A stretch of 64,000 bases of DNA, taken from positions 243,201-307,200 of the forward strand of contig JABTUM010000001.1 of assembly GCA_015075375.1 (NCBI GenBank), in the 5' to 3' direction. Below the pieces are notes generated by a model that worked only from the letters and a program-made list of their open reading frames with translations, did not search any database and was not told where the DNA came from. Below are positions 40,703 to 48,532 of this stretch, piece by piece. Position numbers and translations under genes: made by a program. Origin of the DNA: Planctomycetota bacterium (GTDB taxonomy: Bacteria; Planctomycetota; SZUA-567; H5-PLA8). Numbering within the stretch: position 1 is the first letter of the stretch; each line of letters starts with the position of its first letter.

Positions 40703-42241
40703 CTAGAACTTGGTGCCCTGTGCGATCACGTTGCCTTCCACCAGCAACTTGCGCGACTTCTGTTCGTCGGGCGAAAGCTTCTTGAAGCCGAACCACCAGA
40801 TGATGCCGATCCCGCTCAGAAGGCAGACCGCGCAGGAAATCCCGGCCGTGGCGTTGTTCAGCGCGTCCGCACCGTACTTCTCTGCGACGTATGGCCGCAC
40901 CAGCATCCAGCCGGACACGCCCACCAGGCAGGACATGCCCAGCGGGATCAACTTCTTCCAGCACAGCGTCATCATCTGGTCGACGCGGAAACGCGGGAGC
41001 GTCCAGCGAATCCACATCATCACGAAGACCAGCGCGTAGGTCTTGATCAGGAATGCAGCCAGATGCATCAGCGACCCCCAAATACTGAAGATCGGGGCGG
41101 TAGCAACCAGACCCGTGGCGGGGTTGATCTCACCCGGCCGAACCTGCATCGCCCAGTTTTCGAAAGGCGCAAAGCCCGTCGACCACCCGCCCAGGAAAAT
41201 CGTCACCGCGATCGCGCACGTGACGCACATCATCGCATACTCGGCCATGAAGAAGAACGCGAAGCGCATCCCCGAGTATTCGGTGTGGTAGCCGGCCACG
41301 AGTTCGGATTCCGCTTCGGGAATATCGAACGGCGTGCGGTTGCACTCGGCCAGCGCCGCGAGGTAGTAAACCGGGAAGAGCACGAACATGAACGGGCTGG
41401 AGAAGACGTTCCAGTTCCAGACCCAGCCTTCGCTCCATCCGGCCCCGTCGAAGCCGAACTGCGCGACCGTCATGCCCTGCATCGACATCGTGCCGCTGAT
41501 CACGATGCCGGTCAGGAGCGCCAGGCCCACCGGGATTTCGTAGCTGACGATCTGCGCGGCGCTGCGCATGCCGCCCAGGAGCGCCCACTTGTTGTTCGAG
41601 GCCCAACCCGCCATCAGGATCCCGATCGCTTCGATGCTGGTAATCGCCGCGATGTAGAAAACGCCGATGTTGAAGTCCGCGATGTAGAAGCGGTCGCTGT
41701 ACGGCAAGGCCGCCAGTGCGCCGAAGGCGGAGGCCAGCACAATGGTCGGCGCCAGCTTGAACATCGGCTTATCGGCCGCGGCCGGAACCAGATCTTCCTT
41801 CATGATCAGCTTGATGCCGTCGGCCAGGAAGATCAGCAAACCCGGCAGCCAGCGGCCCAGCGTGGCGTCAAGCAGCTTGAAGACGCCCACCAGCGGCGCG
41901 GCGAGCTTGGCGAAGAGTTTTTCGCCGGGCCGAGCATTGGGACGGCCGGCGCGTTCGATGGCTTCCGAGAAGACCGCGCCCAGGAAGTTGCTGGGCTGGC
42001 ACTGGTTCGGCCCCACGCGGCGCTGAATGTCCGCCGCGACCTTGCGCTCGATGTACGTGCTCCCGCCGGCCACCGCCTGAATCAGCCCAAAGGCGATCAG
42101 GACCGGAATCAGCGCGGCGATCACCATCGCCACCGACTCGGGCTGGATGTGAATCCAGGCCATGCCGAAGAGCTTGACGATGGCGTCCACCACCCACCGG
42201 CTCGCCTCGCCCTGCAGCAACCACTCGTACAAAGGTACCAT
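40703..42241 (-). CDS. nuoH: NADH-quinone oxidoreductase subunit H with a loop-1 insertion
   Basis: 512 residues against about 325 in E. coli. The quinone-site signatures are present: [18 protein letters not shown] and [12 protein letters not shown]. Between them residues ~81-136 form an extra helical insertion ([49 protein letters not shown]) where related proteins have about ten residues. Further core motifs are [28 protein letters not shown]-like (here [30 protein letters not shown]) and the final [13 protein letters not shown]. It also has an N-terminal extension of about 30 residues. Confidence 0.95.
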   Translation of the reverse strand: [512 protein letters not shown]

Positions 42242-42280
42242 CGGTGCTCGTCCCGCTTTCGTAATGAGGGTGCCCGGCGA

Positions 42281-42565
42281 CTAGTCCTTCTTCTCGCTGT
42301 TGCCCGATGCCTTCAAAGTCACGGTATCACCGGCTATCACGAAGACCACCTCCCCATCCGAACCGTTGTAGACCCACGTCTCGGCCGTCAGCGGGCCGAC
42401 GCCCACCTTGTCGAACTTGTCCGGCTTCCCGAGCTTGGCCTCGAGATCCGCCTTCTTCGAAATCCCCTCGGCCTTCTTCATGATGTCCTGCTTCGATCCG
42501 CGCCCGCAACCAGCCAAAGTAAGGGCCAGCACCAAGGACGCCACCAGCATCGCCACACCACGCAT
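42281..42565 (-). CDS. Small lipoprotein encoded inside the nuo operon
   Basis: 94 residues. MRGVAMLVASLVLALTLAGC is a lipoprotein signal with lipobox LAGC. The mature ~75 residues (GRGSKQDIMKKAEGISKKADLEAKLGKPDKFDKVGVGPLTAETWVYNGSDGEVVFVIAGDTVTLKASG) resemble the small SmpA/OmlA-like (BamE) alpha/beta fold: a helical start, a LGKPDKFDK turn and a beta sheet with ETWVYNGSDGEVVFVI. It lies between nuoD (27 nt) and nuoH (39 nt), the position NuoEFG occupy in other bacteria. Whether it belongs to the complex is unknown. Confidence 0.85.
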   Translation of the reverse strand: MRGVAMLVASLVLALTLAGCGRGSKQDIMKKAEGISKKADLEAKLGKPDKFDKVGVGPLTAETWVYNGSDGEVVFVIAGDTVTLKASGNSEKKD

Positions 42566-42592
42566 ATGTATTCTCCGTTCGGTTTCCAGATT

Positions 42593-43801
42593 CTATCGAT
42601 CCACTTCCGGAAGCACGATGTCGAAACTGCCGATCACGGCGATCACATCGCCGATCATCAGACCGCGCGTCACCTTTTCGAAGATGCCCAACGCCGAAAA
42701 ACTTCCGGTCCGGATCTTCAGGCGCAGCGCGCAATCCGTCCCGTCACTCACGCAGTAATACCCCGTCTCGCCGCGCGGATTCTCGCTGCGCACGTAGACC
42801 TCGCCGGGCTTGATCTTCAGGCGCGCGGGGAGCTTGGCCTGATATTGGCGGTCGGGATGGTCGGCGGGCAGCTTCTCGGTTTCCTTCAGCTTGTCGACCA
42901 CCTGGCGCAGAATTTTGAGCGACTCGAAGACTTCTTTCACGCGCACGACGAAGCGGTCGTAGCAATCGCCCAGCGTCCCTTGAGGGTTCGATCCGTTCGG
43001 ATCGCCGCCGTCGCCGACGGGCACGCCGAATTCGAGCTGGTCGTAAATGCTGTACGGCTCGTTCTTGCGCAGATCCCACTTTACGCCGCTGCCGCGCAGA
43101 TTGGGGCCGACCAGCCCCCAGTTGATCGCGTCTTCGGGCGATACGATCCCGACGTTGCAGAGCCGCTCCTGGAAGATCGAGTTTCCGGTGATCAAGTCGT
43201 TGAACTCGACCATGCGCGGGTGCAGGTAATCGATGAAGCGGTCGCACTTCTCGATGAAGCCGGGCGGCGCGTCGTAGCTGACGCCGCCGATGGTGTAGTA
43301 GTTGTAGGTCAGGCGCGCGCCGCAGACTTCCTCGAACAGGTCGTTCACCCGCTCGCGGTGGCAGATCCCGTGCAGGAAGGGCGTATACGCGCCCATGTCC
43401 ATCGCCAGCGCGCCGATGCAGATCATATGGCTGCTGATGCGGTTGAGTTCGCCGCAGAGCACGCGGAGCAGTTCGGCGCGCAGGGGGAGCTTGTAGCCGC
43501 CCAGCGCTTCGACGCCTAGCGCGTAGGCGAAGTTCGAACTCATCGAGCAGAGGTAATCGACGCGGTCGGTGTAAGGCATGAACTGGCGGTAATCGACATA
43601 CTCGCCGATTTTCTCGATCGCGCGGTGCAGGTAGCCGATGTCGGGGCGAGCGCTGACGACGACTTCGCCGTCGGTCACGACCTCCAGCCGCAGCACCCCG
43701 TGCGTCGACGGATGGTGCGGCCCCATCGAAAGGACCATCTCCTCGGCATGCACGCGCTGCGTGCTGCCCGACGGAGTCAAAACGCTTTGTGCATCGGACA
43801 T
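42593..43801 (-). CDS. nuoD: NADH-quinone oxidoreductase subunit D
   Basis: 402 residues from the ATG at 43801. NuoD landmarks are MGPHHPSTHGVLRLEVVTDGE, PDIGYLHRAIEKIGEYVDYRQFMPYTDRVDYL, SHMICIGALAMDMGAYTPFL and the C-terminal VIAVIGSFDIVLPEVDR. It forms the quinone pocket with NuoB and NuoH. It is separate from NuoC, as in most non-enterobacterial complexes. A longer in-frame stretch upstream is not conserved. Confidence 0.97.
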   Translation of the reverse strand: MSDAQSVLTPSGSTQRVHAEEMVLSMGPHHPSTHGVLRLEVVTDGEVVVSARPDIGYLHRAIEKIGEYVDYRQFMPYTDRVDYLCSMSSNFAYALGVEALGGYKLPLRAELLRVLCGELNRISSHMICIGALAMDMGAYTPFLHGICHRERVNDLFEEVCGARLTYNYYTIGGVSYDAPPGFIEKCDRFIDYLHPRMVEFNDLITGNSIFQERLCNVGIVSPEDAINWGLVGPNLRGSGVKWDLRKNEPYSIYDQLEFGVPVGDGGDPNGSNPQGTLGDCYDRFVVRVKEVFESLKILRQVVDKLKETEKLPADHPDRQYQAKLPARLKIKPGEVYVRSENPRGETGYYCVSDGTDCALRLKIRTGSFSALGIFEKVTRGLMIGDVIAVIGSFDIVLPEVDR

Positions 43802-43872
43802 GCGGCTCGTTCCCGTGGCTGGCCGCGGCCCCGTTCGGGCGCGGCGTACGGCCTCGACGTTGCTTGCTTCGT

Positions 43873-44505
43873 TCAGCCTTCCTTCTTGTCCTCGGCTCCT
43901 GCGGCGGCCGGCTTCTGCTTGGCCTCTTCCGCCATCTCTTTCTTCACTTCGGCGGTCAGGCGCTCGACCAGCTTCTTCTCTTCCTCTTCGCGCGCCGAAA
44001 TCTCGCGGCGGACCGCGTCGGCGAAATACTGATGCAGCCGCGTCGTCGGAATCCCCTGGTACTCTTTCGGGTACTCGAAGTCTTTGCGCCCCGGATGCCC
44101 TTCCCAATCCGGCGGATTAAGGATGCGCCGCAGATCCGGATGGCCCTTGAATTTGATCCCGTACAAGTCGAACGCCTCGCGTTCGAAGAAATCCGCCGCG
44201 CCCCACAAGTCGCTGACCGTGTCCACCTCGGCGTGGTCGCGATCCAGCACCGCCTTGACGATCACCTTATGCAGGTGCTTGAAGCTGTGCAGCGGGTAGA
44301 CGACCCACAGCGTCCAGCCGTTGTCGGCGCCGGCCAGCGACATCAGGCTGTCGAAGGCCAGTTCGGGGTCGTCCTTGAGGTAGCGCAGGATCGCCTTGTT
44401 GTGCTCGGGCGGAATCAGAATCACGCGCTCCCCGTTTTCGACTTCGGGGGCTTCGACGTCCGGCCAATGTGCTTTCAGCTTCGCAACAATCTGGTCGAAT
44501 TCCAT
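43873..44505 (-). CDS. nuoC: NADH-quinone oxidoreductase subunit C with charged tail
   Basis: 210 residues from the ATG at 44505, chosen because GGAG is 6 nt upstream; an ATG at 44541 would add 12 residues. Motifs are WTLWVVYPLHSFKHLHKVIVKAVLDRD and DLWGAADFFEREAFDLYGIKFKGHPDLRRILNPPDWEGHPGRKDFEYP, typical of NuoC. The last ~45 residues (SAREEEEKKLVERLTAEVKKEMAEEAKQKP) form a charged helical extension. It lies between nuoB and nuoD. Confidence 0.96.
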   Translation of the reverse strand: MEFDQIVAKLKAHWPDVEAPEVENGERVILIPPEHNKAILRYLKDDPELAFDSLMSLAGADNGWTLWVVYPLHSFKHLHKVIVKAVLDRDHAEVDTVSDLWGAADFFEREAFDLYGIKFKGHPDLRRILNPPDWEGHPGRKDFEYPKEYQGIPTTRLHQYFADAVRREISAREEEEKKLVERLTAEVKKEMAEEAKQKPAAAGAEDKKEG

Positions 44506-44551
44506 GACGGCTCCGGCTGCTTGCGGTTCCACGAACGCCACGCTCGGCGCT

Positions 44552-45163
44552 TCAGTTCTTCCCAGCCATTTCCTTGGCCGCCGCTTCGATCTTCGCCGCG
44601 ATGGCCGGCTTGCCGAAGAGGTCCAGCGCGCCTTTGTCCTCGACCACGATCGGCGAACGCGGCGGCGGCGTCTTGCCCAGCTTGCGCAGCGTCCGCTCTT
44701 CGTGGATCACTTCGCGCAACTTGAATACCCCGTCGATCAGCGCTTCCGGGCGCGGCGGACAACCCGGCACGTACACGTCCACCGGCACGTACTTGTCGAT
44801 CCCCTTCAGCACGCTGTAGCTGTACTTACAGAACGGACCGCCCGCGTTGGCGCAGGAGCCCATGCTGATAACCCACTTCGGCTCGGGCATCTGTTCGTAG
44901 AGGCGTTTCACGCGGCTGGCCATCTTCAGCGTGATCGTACCCGCTACGATCATCAGGTCGGCCTGGCGCGGCGTGGAGCGCGGAATCATCCCGAAGCGGT
45001 CGGAGTCGTACTTGCTCGCGCCCCACTGCATCAACTCGATCCCGCAGCACGCCGTCGCGAAGAGCAGATACCAGAGCGAATGTTCTTTGCCGAGGTTCAG
45101 CAGCGTATCGACGTTGGTGAAGATCACGTCGTCTTCGCCGAACTTGTGATTCAGAATGCCCAT
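44552..45163 (-). CDS. nuoB: NADH-quinone oxidoreductase subunit B
   Basis: 203 residues with AAGGAGT before the ATG. All four ligands of cluster N2 are visible: the tandem Cys pair in ATACCGIELMQW, the Cys in SMGSCANAGGPF and the Cys in YVPGCPPRPEAL. It also has the conserved DSDRFGMIPRSTPRQADLMIVAGT. The C-terminus (~25 residues, ending FGKPAIAAKIEAAAKEMAGKN) is longer than usual. It hands electrons to quinone at the interface with NuoD and NuoH. Confidence 0.97.
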   Translation of the reverse strand: MGILNHKFGEDDVIFTNVDTLLNLGKEHSLWYLLFATACCGIELMQWGASKYDSDRFGMIPRSTPRQADLMIVAGTITLKMASRVKRLYEQMPEPKWVISMGSCANAGGPFCKYSYSVLKGIDKYVPVDVYVPGCPPRPEALIDGVFKLREVIHEERTLRKLGKTPPPRSPIVVEDKGALDLFGKPAIAAKIEAAAKEMAGKN

Positions 45164-45190
45164 GGCGTACTCCTTCTGCCGTGCGAGCCG

Positions 45191-45685
45191 CTAGCTGATC
45201 CGCTTGGCCGATGACGGCGCCAATCCCACCTGCTTCGGCTGCTCCCAGCTGCGGATGCCCTGTTCGGTGGGCACACGGAAGCTGCGCACCCAGCCCAAGT
45301 CGCCCTTCTTCCAGATGTAAACCAGCCCCAGGAAAAGGACGCCGATGAAGAAGAACAGCTCGGCGAAGGCCACCAGCGCCGCGGTCCCGCCGCCGGCCGT
45401 CAGCGATTTGAAGATCGTCGCGATCGGGAAGACCAGCGCCAGTTCCACGTCGAAGAGCACGAAAACCAGCGCGACCACGTAAAACCGGATGTTGAAGCGC
45501 AGCCAGCCGCTGCCCACCGGGTCTTCGCCGCACTCGTACGTCATCTCTTTTTCGGGCGTCGGATGGTACGGCCGCAGAAGCCGCGAAAGCGTCAGCAGCG
45601 CGAACGTAAGCGCCACCGCCGACCCCAAGAGCAGGAAGACGGTACTGTACTGCATCAGTTCGGTATCGACGCCCAGCACGGGCAT
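45191..45685 (-). CDS. nuoA: NADH-quinone oxidoreductase subunit A
   Basis: 164 residues with AGGAGA before the ATG. Three transmembrane helices and the NuoA signature EMTYECGEDPVGSGWLRFNIRFYVVALVFVLFDVELALVFPIA are present; the conserved ECG and the FDVE motif line the first quinone-channel loop. It is the first gene of nuoA-B-C-D-lipoprotein-H-I, driven by the promoter at 45769-45797. Confidence 0.97.
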   Translation of the reverse strand: MPVLGVDTELMQYSTVFLLLGSAVALTFALLTLSRLLRPYHPTPEKEMTYECGEDPVGSGWLRFNIRFYVVALVFVLFDVELALVFPIATIFKSLTAGGGTAALVAFAELFFFIGVLFLGLVYIWKKGDLGWVRSFRVPTEQGIRSWEQPKQVGLAPSSAKRIS

Positions 45686-45768
45686 GGCAGCTTCTCCTCG
45701 CGCCTCCGGAGCTTACCCGGTCCAGAGGCGCGTCTTACGAAACATGGGCGAACGAACAGCAAGCACGT

Positions 45769-45797
45769 CTTATAGGTGCTCTCCTCTATGGTGTCAA
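45769..45797 (-). promoter_or_regulatory. nuoA: Strong promoter of the nuoA operon
   Basis: On the minus strand a consensus TTGACA (45792-45797), a 17-nt spacer and TATAAG (45769-45774) lie about 85 nt before the nuoA ATG. Confidence 0.85.
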
Positions 45798-45919
45798 CGC
45801 GCGCGCGAAGCCCCTAACAAACTGCCAACCCCGAAGGCACGCCGATCCTCTTCTTCCTGCATCTTCTCGATTCAATACTATCCCTGAAGACTCCACTTTC
45901 AAACCGCCGAATACATATG

Positions 45920-45938
45920 GTTGTGCCCCAAGGGCACA
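45920..45938 (-). other. Perfect 8-bp hairpin downstream of the NikR-like gene
   Basis: TTGTGCCC and GGGCACAA enclose a 3-nt loop. It starts 46 nt after the NikR-like stop on the minus strand. There is no U-tract, so it may be a weak terminator or mRNA-end structure rather than an intrinsic terminator. Confidence 0.4.
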
Positions 45939-45984
45939 ATCCAGCCATCTGCCTCTATCGGGTGGGCAAACGCCAGACCATCTC

Positions 45985-46431
45985 CTACCGACCCGTGCCG
46001 CCTACGACAGCTAGCTTGCCACCCAGCACGCCCCGCAGCGCCAGCAAGCGATCCACTTGCTCCTGGAGGCGCGTACCGGTACCGCGCAGCACGTAGACGT
46101 GGAGTTCTTCCTTCTCGCTGAGCCGAATCTGGGTCGACGAAAGCAGCAGATCGGCCAATTCGCGGCGCGCGTCGGCCAGCCGGCGCGGAAGTTCGGGGGT
46201 TTTCACTTCAACCAGCAGCGTGAGCGTCGCGACCTGATCGGTCTTGCCGGCGGTCCACGCCTTTTGAGCCAAGCGCTCGCGAATCAGATCGCGGATCCCT
46301 TCGGAACGGTTCAAGTTCTCGTGATTCACCAGAAACTCGTCGAACTCACGGCTCAAGCCTTTGGGAATCGATACCCCAAAGCGAACCAGGTCTTCATCGG
46401 CGCGCAGCTTCCGTCGCGGTCGTCGAGCCAT
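45985..46431 (-). CDS. NikR-like ribbon-helix-helix regulator without nickel ligands
   Basis: 148 residues. The N-terminal ribbon-helix-helix is clear (LVRFGVSIPKGLSREFDEFLVNHENLNRSEGIRDLIRERL), then an ACT-like domain with VATLTLLVEVKTPELPRRLADARRELADLL and the NikR-like end VYVLRGTGTRLQEQVDRLLALRGVLGGKLAVV. The positions that hold nickel in E. coli NikR (His76, His87, His89, Cys95) are not His or Cys here. It should therefore sense something else or act constitutively. AAGGAAG precedes the ATG. It lies 19 nt after the LON-domain gene. Confidence 0.85.
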   Translation of the reverse strand: MARRPRRKLRADEDLVRFGVSIPKGLSREFDEFLVNHENLNRSEGIRDLIRERLAQKAWTAGKTDQVATLTLLVEVKTPELPRRLADARRELADLLLSSTQIRLSEKEELHVYVLRGTGTRLQEQVDRLLALRGVLGGKLAVVGGTGR

Positions 46432-46450
46432 GCGGCTTCCTTAGGATCGG

Positions 46451-47146
46451 TCAGTTGGGATTGAAGTCGTCGTGCCGGCCCGTGGTAGGCGGAGGCGGCG
46501 GTTCGAGCTGTTCGCAAAAGCGCTCCAGCGCCTCCTCGACCATGTTCGCGCGGCGCAACGCCGAAGTCTCTTCAAGCAGAGTCTGGCGCAGGTCGGGATC
46601 CTGGAGGAAGACGCTGGCCAGCAAGTCGGCGGCTCCGCCCAAGCTCTTGCGTTCGGCCAGCGAACGGGCGATTTGTTTCCGCGCGTCCGGACGCAGCACG
46701 CGGTTCATCAGCGCGCGGGCCGTATCGAGCAGCGTGCGCTGCGTGGAGCGTGCGCTTGCTTCCAATGCCGGTTCCAGGATCGGATCGTCTTCGATGCGCA
46801 CCACCGTGGCGATGCGGTACGGTTCCTTCTGGATCTCGGATTGAATGCGTGCGCGCGAAAGCCCCAGCAGCGCAATCTGGTAGGTGTCGTCGTCCAGTTG
46901 CTGGTGCGCCACGATCCGCCCCACGCCTACCATGGGAAACAGCGCGGGAGCTTCCAAATAAGCGTCTTCCCAACCCGGCTTCAGGCGCGCCATGGCCAGG
47001 AATTGCGGTCCCTTCAAGGCGTCGGCGAGCATCGTTTTGTAGCGCGGCTCGAAAATGCGCAGCGGGAGGATCGTTCCGGGGAAAAGCACCACGTCGGGCA
47101 GCGGAAAAAGCGGAACCTCGAATACGGGCGGCAAGCTCGGTTCCAT
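46451..47146 (-). CDS. LON substrate-binding domain protein (ATP-independent, no protease domain)
   Basis: 231 residues. The domain is the N-terminal LON fold: FEVPLFPLPDVVLFPGTILPLRIFEPRYKTMLADAL, MVGVGRIVAHQQLDDDTYQIALLGLSRARI. No AAA or serine protease part follows; instead a helical ~90 residues and a Pro-rich end. Stand-alone LON proteins are common and act as substrate-binding or adaptor proteins; the target is unknown. GGAGAG precedes the ATG. It is co-transcribed with the NikR-like gene. Confidence 0.92.
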   Translation of the reverse strand: MEPSLPPVFEVPLFPLPDVVLFPGTILPLRIFEPRYKTMLADALKGPQFLAMARLKPGWEDAYLEAPALFPMVGVGRIVAHQQLDDDTYQIALLGLSRARIQSEIQKEPYRIATVVRIEDDPILEPALEASARSTQRTLLDTARALMNRVLRPDARKQIARSLAERKSLGGAADLLASVFLQDPDLRQTLLEETSALRRANMVEEALERFCEQLEPPPPPTTGRHDDFNPN

Positions 47147-47176
47147 GACGCGCTCTCCGATCGCGGAAGCGCGGTC

Positions 47177-47205
47177 ACTCTAGGACGCTAGGTGAAGCGT
47201 GTCAA
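47177..47205 (-). promoter_or_regulatory. Promoter of the LON-domain gene
   Basis: On the minus strand a consensus TTGACA (47200-47205), a 17-nt spacer and TAGAGT (47177-47182) lie about 35 nt before the ATG. Confidence 0.75.
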
Positions 47206-47220
47206 CGCGTACGTAAGCGC

Positions 47221-48423
47221 TCATTCGCCCAAAGCGCGCAACAGCACCGTCGCGTATGCGCCCGGCGGCAACTCGAAGCTCGCCACGCGCATCAAGCGTC
47301 CGCCACCGCCTTCCTCCTTCTCGGCCGGCCCCAGTTCGAAGCCGCGCGCCTCGACGAAAAGCTTGCGCGGCGCTTCGCCAAAGAACGGCCGCCGTACACC
47401 CGGAATGCGCAGATCTTCGAGCTTTAAGTTTTCCTCGGCCAGTACCTCGCTCGCCGTTTCACCCCAAGGCGCGCGCAGTTCGGTCTTGCGCGAAAGCAGC
47501 GGAACGTTCAGGTCCTCCCACTCGGCGGGAATCGTCAACGCCGCCGGGAAGAGCATCACGCCGTACGGATCTTCGGCGACGATCCGGTCCTCGCGCCCAC
47601 CCTCGCATTGCGCCGCCAGCCCGCGCGCCACGCTGTTCCAGAGATGCGACTGGTACGCGTAGACGCAGATCTGCTGCAGAAAGTACGGCAACTGCGTGAA
47701 GGCGCCGCGGTAATCCTGCGGATGACGCGCGAGATGCTCGAACGCTTTGCGCTCCGGACAATGCCGCAGCTTGGGCAGCACCTCCTGCCAGCGCCCCCAC
47801 CCCTCAAGCAATGCGCGCTTGAACGCTTTGACGTCGCGATGGTCCTTGCGGTGTTCCACGGCCACCGCCAGCCGCAGCGCCGTCTCGAAATCCCCGTCGA
47901 TCAGGTTCCGCGCGAGAAAGCCTTCGCCGTGCCGGGCCGAACCGAAACGCTGATCGCCGAAATAATTCACGAAACGCAGCGCCGCAGGCTCGCGGCCGGG
48001 CACGCGCAGCAACGCCGCGGCGCGGTCCATATCCCGGCTGTCTTCCGGCGTCAACGAACGCACCACGATGCGAAAACGATTACCCGCCAGATCGCTCGAT
48101 CGGATCGCGCGGGCGCAATATCCCAGGCGTTCGATCGACCAATACGGCCCCGCCTCGCGCTCCGGGGCCTTTCCCGAAAATTGCGCGCAGTCCAGCGTGA
48201 GGTGCTGCGTGCTCTTCGCGTGCTTGTCTTTCAAGCCCGCGTACGCCAGCGCCGCGTGGCGAATCATCCAGTGCTTGGCGATCTTGCCGATCGCTTCGGG
48301 CGTGCCCATTCCGGTCTTCGTCAGCCGGTACAGCGCGAACGGACCCGCGGTCTCACCGAAGGTAAACCCCGGATCGAGCAGTTCGTCCACGCGGAAGTCG
48401 TCGGGCGTTTTCTTGATCGACAT
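47221..48423 (-). CDS. truD: tRNA pseudouridine(13) synthase TruD
   Basis: 400 residues from the ATG at 48423; an upstream in-frame start at 48465 adds only non-conserved residues. TruD signatures are KKTPDDFRVDELLD, AALAYAGLKDKHAKSTQHLTL (the catalytic Asp lies in the GLKD motif) and RFVNYFGDQRFGSARHGEGFLARNLIDGDFETAL, followed by the TruD insertion domain. It makes pseudouridine at position 13 of tRNAs. It lies 109 nt downstream of pdxA on the same strand. Confidence 0.96.
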   Translation of the reverse strand: MSIKKTPDDFRVDELLDPGFTFGETAGPFALYRLTKTGMGTPEAIGKIAKHWMIRHAALAYAGLKDKHAKSTQHLTLDCAQFSGKAPEREAGPYWSIERLGYCARAIRSSDLAGNRFRIVVRSLTPEDSRDMDRAAALLRVPGREPAALRFVNYFGDQRFGSARHGEGFLARNLIDGDFETALRLAVAVEHRKDHRDVKAFKRALLEGWGRWQEVLPKLRHCPERKAFEHLARHPQDYRGAFTQLPYFLQQICVYAYQSHLWNSVARGLAAQCEGGREDRIVAEDPYGVMLFPAALTIPAEWEDLNVPLLSRKTELRAPWGETASEVLAEENLKLEDLRIPGVRRPFFGEAPRKLFVEARGFELGPAEKEEGGGGRLMRVASFELPPGAYATVLLRALGE

Positions 48424-48532
48424 GGAAGTCCAAGAGTGGGTGACCGGACGGGCGCAGGAAACCAAGGCAACGCGCGCATGTTAACGCACGCGCGGCATTA
48501 CGACGAGAGGAGACTCGAAAACCGAAGACCGC

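Noticed and set aside
40637..43519. A 960-residue plus-strand open frame across nuoI, nuoH and nuoD
   Set aside because: It runs antisense to three genes with clear complex I motifs; long antisense frames are expected in this GC-rich sequence.
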